Source of the DNA: Dirofilaria immitis
Lineage: Eukaryota; Nematoda; Chromadorea; Rhabditida; Onchocercidae
NCBI GenBank assembly: GCA_024305405.1
Contig: JAKNDB010000092.1
Coordinates: forward strand, 1,643,501 to 1,707,500
DNA length: 64,000 nucleotides
Reading direction: 5' to 3'
Positions 24,610 to 37,849 of the stretch are shown one piece after another. Every line of letters begins with the position of its first letter. Position 1 is the first letter of the stretch. Position numbers and translations under genes: made by a program. The notes under the pieces are model-generated. The model made no database searches, was not told the DNA's origin, and saw only the letters and a list, made by a program, of their open reading frames with translations.

Positions 24610-27600
24610 CTGAGATAGAAGCTAAACTTGAACACGACACTGCCATATTTGCAAGTAAATAGATCGATATTGCTTCAGAGAACATCGTTTTAGGTTTAAA
24701 CAATCGTATAGGCAGTTTTTCACTTATGGAAAACAAAACGATTACACTGTCAAAAGGTTTGCATAGAACTGAGTGACCTCCCTCTTCGAATGAGACTGTC
24801 CGACATTTTCACTGGAATATTCGAATACGTATATTGAGGAGTTATGGGATAGGGAAGGTCCTCGACCTTTTTCGGTCTTATTTTCATGATAATCACTTCG
24901 TTCTTGATGATTAAAGCTGATATGCTTTTTGAAAGTGATGTCTTCCAAGTTTTAGCAATTCCTGCACCTAAACCATCGTTGCAAAAAGTATTTGAAAATT
25001 TCGTACGGATCGAAATTACTGCCTTTTCGCGTTAGCGAAAAGAAACTCTACGTCGCATGTATTTTTCCTTCCAAATATTACCGAAAGTTCGCAATGAATA
25101 TATGTGCTCTTCTCTTGTACAGTAAAAGAAGGCGAAAAGTCTTGAGAATTTAATCAAAGCAATGTTATTCGAATCATTCGCTATATCTCGCAAGGAATTC
25201 CATAATAGATATGCATCATTATTCATTATTGAATAGGTCAATAGATGCGTATCCAAGAAAGACTTGATCATAAAACAAAGTAAATTATCTTTGCAGCAGA
25301 AAATACTGGTGATAAAAGAAATACTAATAATCAGGGATTACTGTTCTTGACAAATTTTCCTCATATTTTATTGAATATATATTTTTGACTCACGAACATT
25401 TGTCATTTTTAATATTTTTTAAAAGTACTTCACCGCCGAGGTCTGTAGAAGTCTGAACACCTATTATTTCGTCTGTTAACGAACATTTAAGTATCTTGGA
25501 TTTTTTAGACTTTCCATAATTCGTTCGGTATTTAATCGCGGATGTGATACTGATTTCATATAAAAAAAAGGCAATACACTCACTAGCTGATTGTAGGAAT
25601 GAACGTCGACTACTAAGAGAATAGCTTAGAGTAGTAGATGCCTTCCTCGTTTTCTTTGCAGTCCTCTTTGTTACGATCCTTCAATCTAAATTATAATTTT
25701 ATCATCTATTTTTAGAAGCCTAATTGGTATATATCTGCATGTAAACACTGTGTTATTGAAACTTAGTAATATAGCATGTTATCATGAGGTGGCCTACAAT
25801 ACTAGATATAAAATCAATGTTTCATTCTGTGCCTGATGGATAATGTTATAATTCGCAATGAAACGAATCATTTCTCTGATGTGCATTTACGATCGACATT
25901 CCACTCGTCTTACTGAAAACAGACGATCTTAACCAATCGATCATTTTCCACTGTGATACCGAAAATTTGCAATGAAGTTCGTACTGATAATAACGAAAAA
26001 CGGGATCAATATGTCGCAGAAACTTTGTCCGTAAGCAGTGTTCATTTTGTTATGGAAGTAATGTTTAAGTTTTCGGAGAACTTGTGATGAATTTTTTTCA
26101 AACTAAGTCGCTATTTCAAACGAAGCATTTTGGAATAATATTCAAACCTTTTTATGCGTCACAGAGCTCTTTGATTCCAAAAGTTATCACGTCATAAGTC
26201 AGCCTTAATTTGCAAGCAGGCAATAAATATATTTTTAAAACTGCTAGTGCTATGTATGAAGAGATCAACCGCGATCTGGACGGACGAAAAACAGAACAAA
26301 AAAGAGACACGAGTCAAACAGTGAGAATATTTCGTTGGTTATCAACTAATGCTTTTAAAATCCAGAATTACTATAAAATTATATCAACAAACGGAATAAA
26401 GAATAAAAGCAAGCAAATAGCATACAAAAGAAAAAGAAAGGATAAGCACCATAAACGTACAAGATCAATAAAAATCACTACTTGATCAAAACTATTCCTT
26501 TTTTATAAAATGAAATTCCAAAGCTCCAAAACTTGATGATAATTCAAAAGTTCTTTGCTAATATTTAGGAAAAAGAAACTAAATAAGCACAATATCAAAA
26601 CAACAAAAGACAATCTAAAAAATAAAAACCCAAAGGCAAAAAAAGAAATCGACACAAATTTATCAATATATCAAAACGAAACGAGGAGAAGATCTACGAG
26701 AAAAAACAATAGAACAAATAACAAAATTAAAAAAAGAAAAAAAACTCATACCAAAAAAAAAAAAAAAACTACAAACCAAAAAACTAAAATATAATAAATT
26801 CCCATACTTACAAGAAACAAAAAAACAAAACCACAGTATTTTATAGTATTTCAGATATTTTCGTTTATTATTTATATTACTATCTGACTCAAGAACTCAA
26901 AGATGACCGATACGAAACGTATTTTAAAAAAAAAACAACACGCAAAATTGCAAAAAATATAAATCGAAATGAAAGCTATAAATTAATAATGACATCCCAG
27001 CTAGTAACTGTGCAATACATTATTTCAAAAACCGTAGAAGCTAAAGCCAAACAAAAACCAAACTTTGCTGGAAAAAATCATTTTCATGTTATATCCTATA
27101 AATATTTATATCCTATAACTATAAATATAAAATATGCATCAGAAATCTTGCTAGGTTTACACCGTAATAAAGCAGACATTATTTTTTTTTCTTTATCCTT
27201 TGAAGACAGTGTAATTGGATCGAGTTGATACTATCTTATCAGGAAGGAATCTCCAAAAGACTGTGTGAAGTTTTATTTGGCAAGAAAATATGGTACTAAT
27301 GAAATAATGCATATAAAATTTTCCCGGCAAAATCAGTCCCATTACAAGAAAAATCAGAAAGTATAAAACTCTGGAAATCGAAGAGAAATAACTCGACTGA
27401 TTTCATTTTGTAGAATTCTCCTTCGTTCTGCATAAGTCTTACTCATGTCAAAAACGTTTTCAAATTCCAAAGAATTTAAAACTCGTTCTAGGAGAAGACG
27501 CATCTACTAAGAAAAAAACAATCATTCTTTGAAATCCAATGTTTTCGGAGATTTCTACTTATAGTATTGAACACATTTAGTGATTATATGAAAAGAATAA

Positions 27601-27924
27601 ATTCATTTTTTTTTCACAATAATTTATAAGAAAATTTTAGCAAAAATACTAATGTATCGTGTTATTGATAATAAGCTCACTTTTAATATTTAATGAAATA
27701 CATTGGGTCCTTCGTCTTCGAAAAAATTTCTGAAATCCTTTACCAAGTAATCAAATACATAATTGTTACATTTGAAAAGTATATTTCTACGCATTTCTTT
27801 CAACATCTTTAAATATACTTTAAAAAATACTTCTACCACTCTGGATATTGTTTCAAACACTTTCGGGAACAAAAATCTTCTAGCTGCATAGAGAGACAAC
27901 TGATGAAGAAAGGTGAAACAATCA
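24610..27924. other. Intergenic; unassigned minus-strand open segments and an A-rich tract
   Basis: Minus-strand open segments at 24742-24948 and 25032-25271 follow one another closely but match no family I know. They may be remains of one gene or chance. From about 26390 to 26830 the + strand is extremely A-rich (runs of AAAG/AAAC), giving meaningless lysine-rich open frames. A minus-strand segment at about 27375-27507 reads NVFDMSKTYAERRRILQNEI before a stop; it could be the tail of a small gene or chance. The rest shows nothing. Confidence 0.4.
26390..26830. repeat. A-rich low-complexity tract
   Basis: Long stretch dominated by A with scattered C and G, ending in a run of As near 26750-26768. 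No unit structure. Polarity (A on +) is constant across more than 400 bases. Confidence 0.75.
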
Positions 27925-30900
27925 TTAAAAAGTGGATCCTGAATCACCGTTAACTATCCGATAAACGATCACATATTCCGGATATGCCTGTAGAAAAATC
28001 TTTATTTAAAGAAGTTTATATGTATTAAATATTTAGTACTAACATTATTCATTTTTTTCAACCCCATCAATAATAAAACCACTTCTACAATTTTATGAAA
28101 TTTGTCAGATCAAGATACTGAAATATTTATTCGGATGTAGAATAATGATATTTTGAAAATATCATAAAAGATTTTAATAACTATCTCTCAAATTTAGAAA
28201 CTAAATTATATTTTGGATTTCGCGATCTCCAGTTTGCGTGATAAGGGAAAAAATAGATAAAACAATAAACGAGAGATATTACACTACTTGCAAAGCAAAA
28301 TGCCTTTTACTATCATGTAATTCTGCTAAATATAACGGTATAAAAGAGGTAATAAACGCTCCCTCCGCAAAAAACGTTCGAAATAGATTGGCAAAACGAA
28401 ACGAAGAAAAAATACATCTGCAAGAGAGGTTGCATCGACAACCATGGCAATTAATATATCCCTTATTAGCCCTGAGATTCTTGAAATAGCCGTAAAAAAA
28501 CTGAATGTGAAAATATCAAGAATAGCCGTAAAAAACTGCATGTGAAAATACTTTTAAACATTGCTATTTACCATTTTCGTTCTTATAAACTCACTGACTG
28601 CAGTTAACTTGAAATTTCGTTCTTATAAACTCATTGACTGCTGTTAACGTATTATTTAAAACTCACAGTTCAAATTTTGAGCTAGGAAATTCATAAGAAT
28701 CAATTACTTGTTCGCCTCTATATATAACATATTCCGGATAATTTAAACCGCCTGCTCGTGGTTGACCCATCACTGAATGATGACCAGGTGGTGAATGTGC
28801 CATTTTATTACAAGAATTCTATAATAAAAATATTTCAAAACTTTCTGCACGAAGCGAAACAGAAATATTATAAAAAAGATGGATTGGAATATTTTCGCTA
28901 TTACTTTCAAAATGTGTTAGAACAAAAAAACTTTTGAAAACAAAACAAATCAATTCTCTTATGACAATTTTACCTCAATCAAAAATTAAATAATATGGAA
29001 CAGTTTACCTGTACAAAGCATCTTCCCAACGTAACTCGACAAAGCAATAAATGTCGTACACAAATATAACAAGAACGATCATGGTGAAGACTGCAACCAC
29101 TACCTGCCGTGCCAAATACATACTGATTACTTTTGCTCGAATGTTCAGCAAAATAAATACCTATAAGAATTTTCCTAAATTTAATACAATTGACTTTTTA
29201 TATAAGACAGTGATTAGATCAAATTTACAGCATAATAAATACACATGGATAGAAAAGTTGCAGAAGTTGCTAAAAAAAAAATAAACAAGTACCTTTGAAC
29301 TTTTCAAGAATCAAAATCAATTACTAGATAATAAAAGAAGTTCACAATTTAGTTATTCTTTAGATAAACAGACATTTTTGTTTTATTCAATGCATATGAG
29401 GCTATCACTAAGTGTACTTGAAGTTAATATTGAATTTCAATATAAGGAAAGCACATCTAAAATTCTCGCATTACGAAATTTTGAGCATAAGATCATTTTC
29501 CATAATAAACATTCATTATTTTTAAATTTTAAACAAATCTCCAAGTTAACTCACCAGCACCGAACATACCACCCATATAAGAATATCTTTCATCAAAACC
29601 TTTTTGTACAATGGAATGTATAAACGGTGATCCATGATACAAAAGTTTCTCGTTATGCTCACCACAATTCTCTTCCGCTATGTCGCCACGACGTCGTATA
29701 TATCTTTGTGAAAAAAGTTTGAAAGCTTCAAATGCTGAGTTAATAAATTACCTAATTAGTTAGACTAATCTAAAAGCTTATTTAAAGAAGATTAAAGTTA
29801 ATTTATAGCTATTCACATATCCCGAAACAACTTGTTGCCAGATAACTTTGCATATTTTACTTGCTTAGTTTACTGATTCTGCAAGTTCGTTTGTTTCATT
29901 TCTTAAAATCGTCACCTTTCATAAACTTTTTATTAATAATTTTCTGTATTTCAACCACTTCAAATTTTGTGTACGTCCCGCCCAAACCAAGATCTCGATG
30001 CGATACAATTGCAGAATTTAGTCTTTCTTCAATTTGTTGGAAGAGTTCATCTGAACGCTCAATTTGTACTAGCATTGTGCCTATCGATATTGGCACCTGA
30101 ATATTATTCGACGAATTTCTATTTTCGTTACCTAAATATATATTTTTGAATTTTTTAGAAGTTATGTACAACAAAGGAAATAATGTGGTTAGAGAGGATG
30201 TCATAGTAGTTAACACAGCATATTTCAAAACATGAACTATGACTATCTTGATCTTTGTTTCAATTCTTCAGTATATCATCAAAATTCTTTATCTAATAAC
30301 AATAAATAGTTAATCACAGTTAATAGATAATTATTTGATGTTGAGTGCTATAGAAACAACAAATAAATTAACACTTTAGATCCATGTCAAACTGTTCTAG
30401 ATAATCTAATCGTAATGACCACCAAAACAAATCTAGTCCGAGATGAATTAAAAGTAACAAAATATGAAGAAAAAAGATTTAACTATCCAACCTGATCTAA
30501 ATTAATTAGCAATTGATAAAATCCCTCACTTTCTCGTATGCATTTTCCAATGTTCTTAAGTAATCGAAATCGAGTTCCGAAAGTATCAACACCGACAGCT
30601 TTTAAATCATCATGCGTCATAATAGCCAGAACATCTAATGTAATTTTTCTTTAGCGAATAAATTCGACAGCGAACTAAGGCCAATCGATAACAAATACTC
30701 TTCCATAGAAACTTTTGCTTTATATTCGTGACAATCTAACTAGAATTGAGTAATTTATTAAAATAATATCAGAAAAATTTTTCATATACTAATCAAGTTC
30801 GCTTAATTCGAAAATTCTAATGGTTCAGTATCATATTATTATGTATTGATGCTTCTGACTATAATCATATTTCTACCGATTTAAATTCATTGAAGAGAAA

Positions 30901-33900
30901 AATTCAAATCTAAAATCCAGTCCAAAGAATCTATTTATGCAATCCGAAGAGTCTATTTATTCAATCATAAAAGTAAAAGAATTGCAATCGCCTTGATATG
31001 GGCTGCAAATATTAAAATGTAGAATTTTTTCTTCACATTAAATAAATGAAATCTTATAATAATAAAACTTCGGAAAAAATCTTAAAGCTGTAGGAAATAC
31101 TTTTTCATCCTCTAAATTTATTTCTCGCCTGGAGGAACTGACCATCCCTGATTGCATGTCATCAACTGCATTATTCGAAATCTCCGCACAAAGGATGGAA
31201 TTGATAAATCATCCATTGATAATCCATTTGTATCACTCACAGTATAGATAGCTGATAATTTTTTCAGATCAACCGGCATTGCACTCTGAATAAAATAGAA
31301 ATCTCAAAATCGCTCCTTGAATAAGTAGAAAAATGAAAAATTACATTAAACAAACTACTACTGTACAAAATAGAGGTTTTAAAAAATATAAGAACTACGA
31401 CACTTACCACTAACAGTTCTTTTGTATCTTCCGTAACAGTAATATCCAGCGCAGTCAAACCTTCGTTATTTTTCAGAGTGGCATCCGCACCGTTACTTAA
31501 AAGTAATGAACAAATCTGGGTACGACCCTAAAATGGTTGAATATTATAGCATAGATCACCATCAATTCTCTTAAACTTAATGATACAAAAGAATTTCATT
31601 AGATCGTAATATGCAAACTAGTAATTTTATAACATCTTTTGCAAAAATTAATATAGAGATATCAGAAAATCTTTAAGAAAATGAGTTACTTTCTGGGCAG
31701 CTTCATGCAAAGGAGTATATCCCCATTTGTCAGGATGATTCACTTCGGCTCCAAATTCAATTAACAAGCTGGCAATTTCCAGATGTCCAAAACTGCTTGC
31801 ATTGTGCAGTGGTATCAGGCCACCCTTATCTTTTAAATTAACTTCTGCACCATTTTCAAGCAAAAATTGTGCAACTTCCAAATTATTATAGCCAGCTAAA
31901 GCAAATCGACGAAGACGGAATGTTTTCAAAATAGAATTATTTGATATGAGGAATGATTTACACGGATCACAAAAGTTACTCTTTTTTTTTAGCTTTTCAT
32001 AATCTACTTTTCGAATAATTATATAAAACATTTGTCACAATACTGCATCTCTTTTAAGATTCTAGACATAGAAGAGATTTACCGGCTAAATGCAAAGGTG
32101 TTGAAAAGCGTCCTCGAATATCGCGACAATTAATAGTTGCTGGGATAATGATTTTTCGAATTTTTTCAACATCACCTTCCTTAGCTGCCTCAAGAACCGC
32201 TTCGTCACCACGCAATAGATCGTACACGTCATCCGCCCCTAAAAATGCAAATAAACTGCAAGACCAGTATAAAATTCAGATATTCTGGAGACGGCAATAT
32301 CTGTAAAAATTCCCATATGCTTTTTTAATTTTTTAATATATAAAACTTCTGGAAAATATTTATACAATCTATAATTTTCTGCAGATAATATTTACCTTCT
32401 TTGACAACATCCAGTGGAATCTTTCCGTCTCGTCCCTTATGCTTCGGATCAGCACCACTGAGAAGAAGAAGTTTGCAAACGTCAAATTTTCCCTTTAAAG
32501 CAGTTTCGTGTAAAGGAGTGTATCCCCATTTATCCGCAGCGTTTAAATTAGCGCCATGCTGAAATTTCAACAACTAGGTTAACAGCAACATAAACTTGAA
32601 AATCATATATAGTTTTTTAAAATGTAATTCTTGTGTAAAAATAGTTTTGATAAATGCACTAACGTTCGAACAATTAATGAAAACTGCATAGAATAAAATG
32701 AACACATAAGTAAAATACATGTGTACCTTAATTTCACACATGATTTTTGTTAATCAGAATCAGAAATTAACCTTTATAAGTAATTCTGCAACAACTAAGT
32801 GACCATATGCACACGCATTATGTAACGGAACCAACCAACTGAAAAATCGGAACAACGAATGTCAAAGAAATTTCGAAGATCTTATTTTCTTCCGATGCAT
32901 GGCTACGCTGAATCAGAAAGATAATGCAGTGGCTTTCCAATGTTTTCAACCAAACAACTAGGAAATTAATAATACAATACACAGAGACCAAATTTAAATT
33001 TTAAACCCTGTGTCCTTTGCTTCAACATTGGCGCCTTTTTCCAACAAATACTTCAATACTTCTATCCGATTATATCCAGCAGCAAAGTGCAAAGGTGTTG
33101 ATTCACGACCGTCGAAATCTTTACAATTTATAATTTTTATTCCATAGCTTTCAATTATGCGCTGAAAATTTTCTTAAATGAAATAACTAATCGAATCTAT
33201 TACAAATGTTAAAGTATGAAATTTTATAACATTCCTAAAAGATCTACTTTTCACTTATCTATACCTGAAAAAAAACATAGCAGTCAAAAATCGTATTACA
33301 TTTCAAAAAATCGTATTACATTTGTATGACAAAAAGAATGAGATTCGGCATATCAAAACGTAACACTCTTCTGAAAAGGTTAAATGCTTAAATAATTATT
33401 TTAATTATAGGTTGAGATAGGAACTGACAAATTCACATTGTTTTTATGAATTCGCTTCATTGATCAAAAAGAAAAAAGTGATAATTGTAACAGAATGACA
33501 TGACTCAATAAAGTACAGTGCCACACGAGGAAATCTATTTTACCTTTACTGTACAAAGATCACCGCATCTTGCAGCATCTAATAGATCTAGTTCTTCTGA
33601 ACGCCTTGTTTGTGCCTCTCGCCGTAAAACATAAACATTGCAGTGTACTTCAGATGCTTCAGATTTATTTGAAAATGCACTGCTTCCAGAACCGTTACCA
33701 CGATTTCGGCTTTCAGGGCAATATTTACAACCCCTTTTCGCTTACCACATTTTGCGCCTTTGTTTCCCTTTAAAAAAATGTCTAAAAACAACCAAAATAC
33801 TTCGTTTATTTCTCAAATTTCTTCCGCTAAAAATAATTTATAGCACATAGCTCACTTATGCTGATTACATATATACAAAGTCCTAATATTACTGAATGTA

Positions 33901-36900
33901 TATGTAGGTATATTAAAAAAAAAGAAATGAAGAAATAAATTCAACTTCCAAGTTTTCCTTCAAAAAACTCACATTACGTGAAATTAGAAATAGGTCAGAA
34001 TAAAAAAATCATCAGTGGAAATAAAAATAAAAAGGATCGGGAATAGAAAAACGAGCATTTTGAAACTAAAATTTCCGCCAAAGTTCGCAAAAATAACAAA
34101 TAAAATTAGATGCTTCATTACTTTGCAGCGTTTTTCCATAATTCTAGTTTTTTCCAGGTTCCAATGATTGATTAAATCTTTAACTTCAGTATTTTCTGCA
34201 ACATCAACTGCTTTTTTCTGTTGACTGTCTTTCAGATCGGTTGGTAAGCCATAGTCCAGCAATCGCCTGAAATAAGTATCCATCATTTCGCTGAAAACTT
34301 TGATTAATTTTATATAAGTATGTAAAAACATGAACAGGGGATTTCCAGACAAAAATAGATATGAATATATTCTTTTTGCTTTCGTAGTTTTTAATGGCTT
34401 TAACGATTGTTTAACACAAAAATAGATAAACACACAAAAAAGAAAAAAAAACTAAACCTAGTTTGACAAATTTCTACAAAAATAAAGGAAATGTAATAAT
34501 AACCATCTTACTTGCACAAATTAAAATCTCCTTTTTCGGCAGCAATATGAAGTGCTGTTTGACCATAACTACTTACTTCACTAATATTCACACCATAATT
34601 TACCAGTACTTCTAACACATCGTAAGAACACATTTTTGTTGCAATATGCAGCGCCGAAAAACCGCTAAAATTGAGAGATGTTCAATTATTTGTATCATAA
34701 TAATAGTTTTAAAAGGTTACATGGTCTTCATAAGTAGATGTTTAAAAAAACCATTTATATCATATTGCTGCAAGCGAAATTGAAAGGAATTCAAAATTTT
34801 AGAAAATCATATTATAGGAAAAATTATTCATTAAAAAAGAGTACGTTTAACATACTCTTTGTTCAGAATAGCCGTAGAACAGCCATTCTTCAAAAGCATT
34901 TCAGCAATTACTTTTCTTCTTTGATGAGCCGAGCCCGCAACGGCGTGTAATGGGGTTTCTTTCATAAAAGGATGCACATAATTAGGATCTCGATCAGCTA
35001 GTAGATTCTTCAACTGAAAACAAAATCAATTTGCACACAAATTAAAAATTCGATTCTAATATACTTATATTATTCAAACACAGAATTCAATGAGTTGCGA
35101 CGGAAAAATTCTTCTTAGCGGTAGACATTTTAATATCTAAAATTGTTGCGTTTCTTTATAATTCATCATGAGAAAAATATCACGAAGCATTTTTTATTGT
35201 TACAACAAATTTACGAACCATAAGAACATCACCAATTTGTGCTGCCACATAAATTTTATAGCCCGCATATTCGTAAAGCACTTCTTTCTTGGCATTTTCA
35301 TCAGTTATGTATTCGATAGGTGCTTCTGCATTACCAATTTTACGTGTTGGATCAGCTCCACTAGCTGCCAACAACCTCACCACCTTGGAGTGATTATAAT
35401 GGAAAATTTTTTTAATATTCACATAATTTGAGAAATCGAAAATTCAAGGATACAACTATCACTAACTGAATTATGTTAGATTTAAAAATATAAGCAGACC
35501 TCTAGACGTCCTTTACTTGCAGATTCATGAAGTGGTGTAAAATTCCATAAATCTTCAGCCTGTGAATCGGCACCTGCTTCCAGCAATAAACTGACTATTT
35601 CCAAATGTCCAAATGAAGATGCATTATGAAGTGGTACTAATCCCTGCAATAATTATAAACTTTATAATTCTAAAGCAAAGAATCAGGCAATCGTCATGTT
35701 ATAATAACAAAGTCTTATCGAACGACCACAAAAAGTGTCACAAACAGCATATTGCAAATATGGTAGAACAAGAAATTTTCTATACTGAACTTAAGCATAA
35801 AGCATACCCGATATCTATAGCCTGAACGTCAGCACCCTTTTCCAATAAGATTTTCACTGCTCTTACTCGATTATAACCACAAGCCAAATGTAAAGGCGTT
35901 GACTGAAAGAAACATAATATTTAATTATAGATTAGAACTTCTAAGTTTTGGATTAAATTTTACTAAATTTCAAAAAAATTTAAACCCTATTTTACAAATT
36001 CTTGACCTCAAAAGTATCAGTGAATTCCTCAATTTGATTTTCTTTGTACTCATTTCTCTCTCAATCAAAAACTCTAACCTTCCGACCAGTAATTCCATGA
36101 CAGTTAACATTGAAAGGTGTTAAACAAGATAGCAAGCTTTCTTCATCTCCATTCTTTGCTGCTTCTAATAATTCTTCTTTTCTATATTCACCTGTAAGCA
36201 GAAACAAGCCTATTTTACATTCTTCCTATTTTTATAAATACCGAATTTTATTCAACAGGTAATTGCAACAAATTACAATATCAAACCTGTAAAAACGGCT
36301 TTGGCATCACCATCAGCTAAATCTTGTGGAGTTTTACCATCCGAATTTTCGCTTCGTACTGAAGCACCGTGTTGCAATAAGAGGACGCAGACATCAGCCT
36401 GAAAAGATTTTCAAAGTAATTCGTGACAAAAATCTCTTCATTATATGTTATCATTAAAGAAAAGAGAAAATTAAGTCGTTCAAATTTTTCTATAAAAAAG
36501 GAAAAATTAAAATTTCTGAACGATGAAAAGCTGCACTATATTCATAGTTTATTAATATCTAGAAAAGTAATGTTAAAGTGACATGTGCAAATACTTCTGA
36601 ATAATTAAGGAAACATACTTTTCCCCATATAGCCGCTTCATGAAGTGGTGTAAATCCCCAGTGATCACTAACATTTGTGTCAGCACCATTTTCCAGCAAA
36701 AGTTTTACTACATCAATATGCCCAAACGAGGAAGCATTATGTAACGGAACCAAACCACTATCATCGGCTTGTTTTATATTTGCACCAGCAGCAAGCAACG
36801 CTCGAACACAATCTGTTCTCCCAAAACCGGCTGCATAATGTAACGGCGATGAGTGACGATTGTTCAAGTCAGGCTAAGAAAAAAATACGATAGATAAGTT

Positions 36901-37849
36901 GCAAATTTTCAACAATTTGTACCAAATCAAGAACAAAAACTGAAGCAGTAATTATCTTACCAAGAAAGACCTATTTTTTCCATATTTTTGATTTTTAAGC
37001 TATAGCTCATCAAACTATACTGGAATAATTTCTTGTTAAGGAATAGTGAGTTTCTCATAACTTCAATAAGTGCATCTAGTATTCCATCCCAATGAAAAAA
37101 CAAAAACAAAATGTAACAAAACTACTCATAATGCATCAATCCATAAGTTAAACTATTTTTATTGCTGCAGGCAGTTTAGGACAATAAGACAAAAATACAA
37201 TCTGATATACCTGATTTACTGTTCCAGGTTTAAGCACTTGCAATAAGGTCGATAAATTACCTTTTTTGCACGATTCAAATAGTTTCAAGCATTCTTCTTC
37301 ATGATGTCGGTCTGAAACTTATAACGAAAAGTTACAGCATGATAAATCAAAAATAACAGAATTTATTACTGATATAAATTCATACACTTATTCCATCTTA
37401 TTTCGCCAAGATTCAGACTTTTGACAGCGGAGAGTCAGCTATAACTTTCCGTTTCAAATCGACAGATTCATGATTTTATATTTTAATAAATTTTAAAATT
37501 TCACACTAAAATAACGCTTCATCTGATTCATATTTTTACATCTTTGATTAGTTAACTTCAAAAAGACCTAGTTATGGATATTTAATCACTGAAATTGAGT
37601 TTATATTTGCTTTCCAACTTGAAGTGTATATGAAGTCATAGAACGTACATACAATATGTTGAGAAATGAGAAGAACATGAAGTGAAATAATTTTATGCGT
37701 ATTAACGTGACTTGCTCCTGATATACCATTGACAAAAAATACTAATATGAATTGCTTTAAAAAATATATCTACCGCGGTAGCTATTATGCTTGGTGACTG
37801 TCAGAACTTGCGTGAAGCGTCGTTGTTGCCGTGAACGTTTCGGCGTCAT
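27925..37849 (-). CDS. TNKS: Tankyrase (ankyrin-SAM-PARP poly-ADP-ribosyltransferase)
   Basis: Poly-ADP-ribosylates target proteins using NAD+. Exons (minus order): 37849-37774, 37311-37211, 36873-36619, 36398-36287, 36191-36079, 35902-35808, 35643-35500, 35383-35219, 35013-34856, 34664-34512, 34266-34122, 33767-33544, 33161-33007, 32838-32772, 32558-32396, 32238-32083, 31895-31690, 31527-31408, 31285-31101, 30739-30492, 30096-29916, 29703-29555, 29160-29009, 28818-28708, 27987-27925; about 1,233 residues. Ankyrin clusters show [24 protein letters not shown] and [14 protein letters not shown] domain ([27 protein letters not shown]) and a PARP domain follow: catalytic H in LYHGSPFI, Y in [15 protein letters not shown] in [10 protein letters not shown]; zinc ligands in [13 protein letters not shown]. 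Breaks: junction 35808/35643, 33731-33738, 31206-31208, 30644-30648 and 29917-29919, each fixed by one base. Exon 8 uses an AAG acceptor. In C. elegans the counterpart is tank-1/pme-5. Confidence 0.96.
28485..28551. repeat. Tandem duplication, period 36, in tankyrase last intron
   Basis: AATAGCCGTAAAAAA..TGTGAAAATA at 28485-28516 recurs at 28521-28551 with one substitution and a one-A length difference. Confidence 0.85.
28575..28648. repeat. Tandem duplication, period 40, in tankyrase last intron
   Basis: The 34-base block at 28575-28608 (core TTCGTTCTTATAAACTCA) recurs at 28615-28648 with two mismatches. It lies next to the duplication at 28485-28551, so the intron has two independent ones. 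Confidence 0.9.

Noticed and set aside
26210..26794. Lysine- and asparagine-rich open frames
   Set aside because: Produced by an A-rich tract with no start context, splice signals or conserved content.
27690..27947. Minus-strand frame of 85 codons overlapping the tankyrase stop
   Set aside because: It overlaps the last tankyrase exon in another frame and shows no family features. It is 3' flank.
28238..28541. Open frames on both strands in the last tankyrase intron
   Set aside because: They lie between two firmly phased exons and contain tandem duplications; no conserved residues.
33588..33791. Long minus-strand frame through tankyrase exon 12
   Set aside because: Only its first part can be coding; after the run at 33731-33738 the conserved frame ([20 protein letters not shown]) is a different one.
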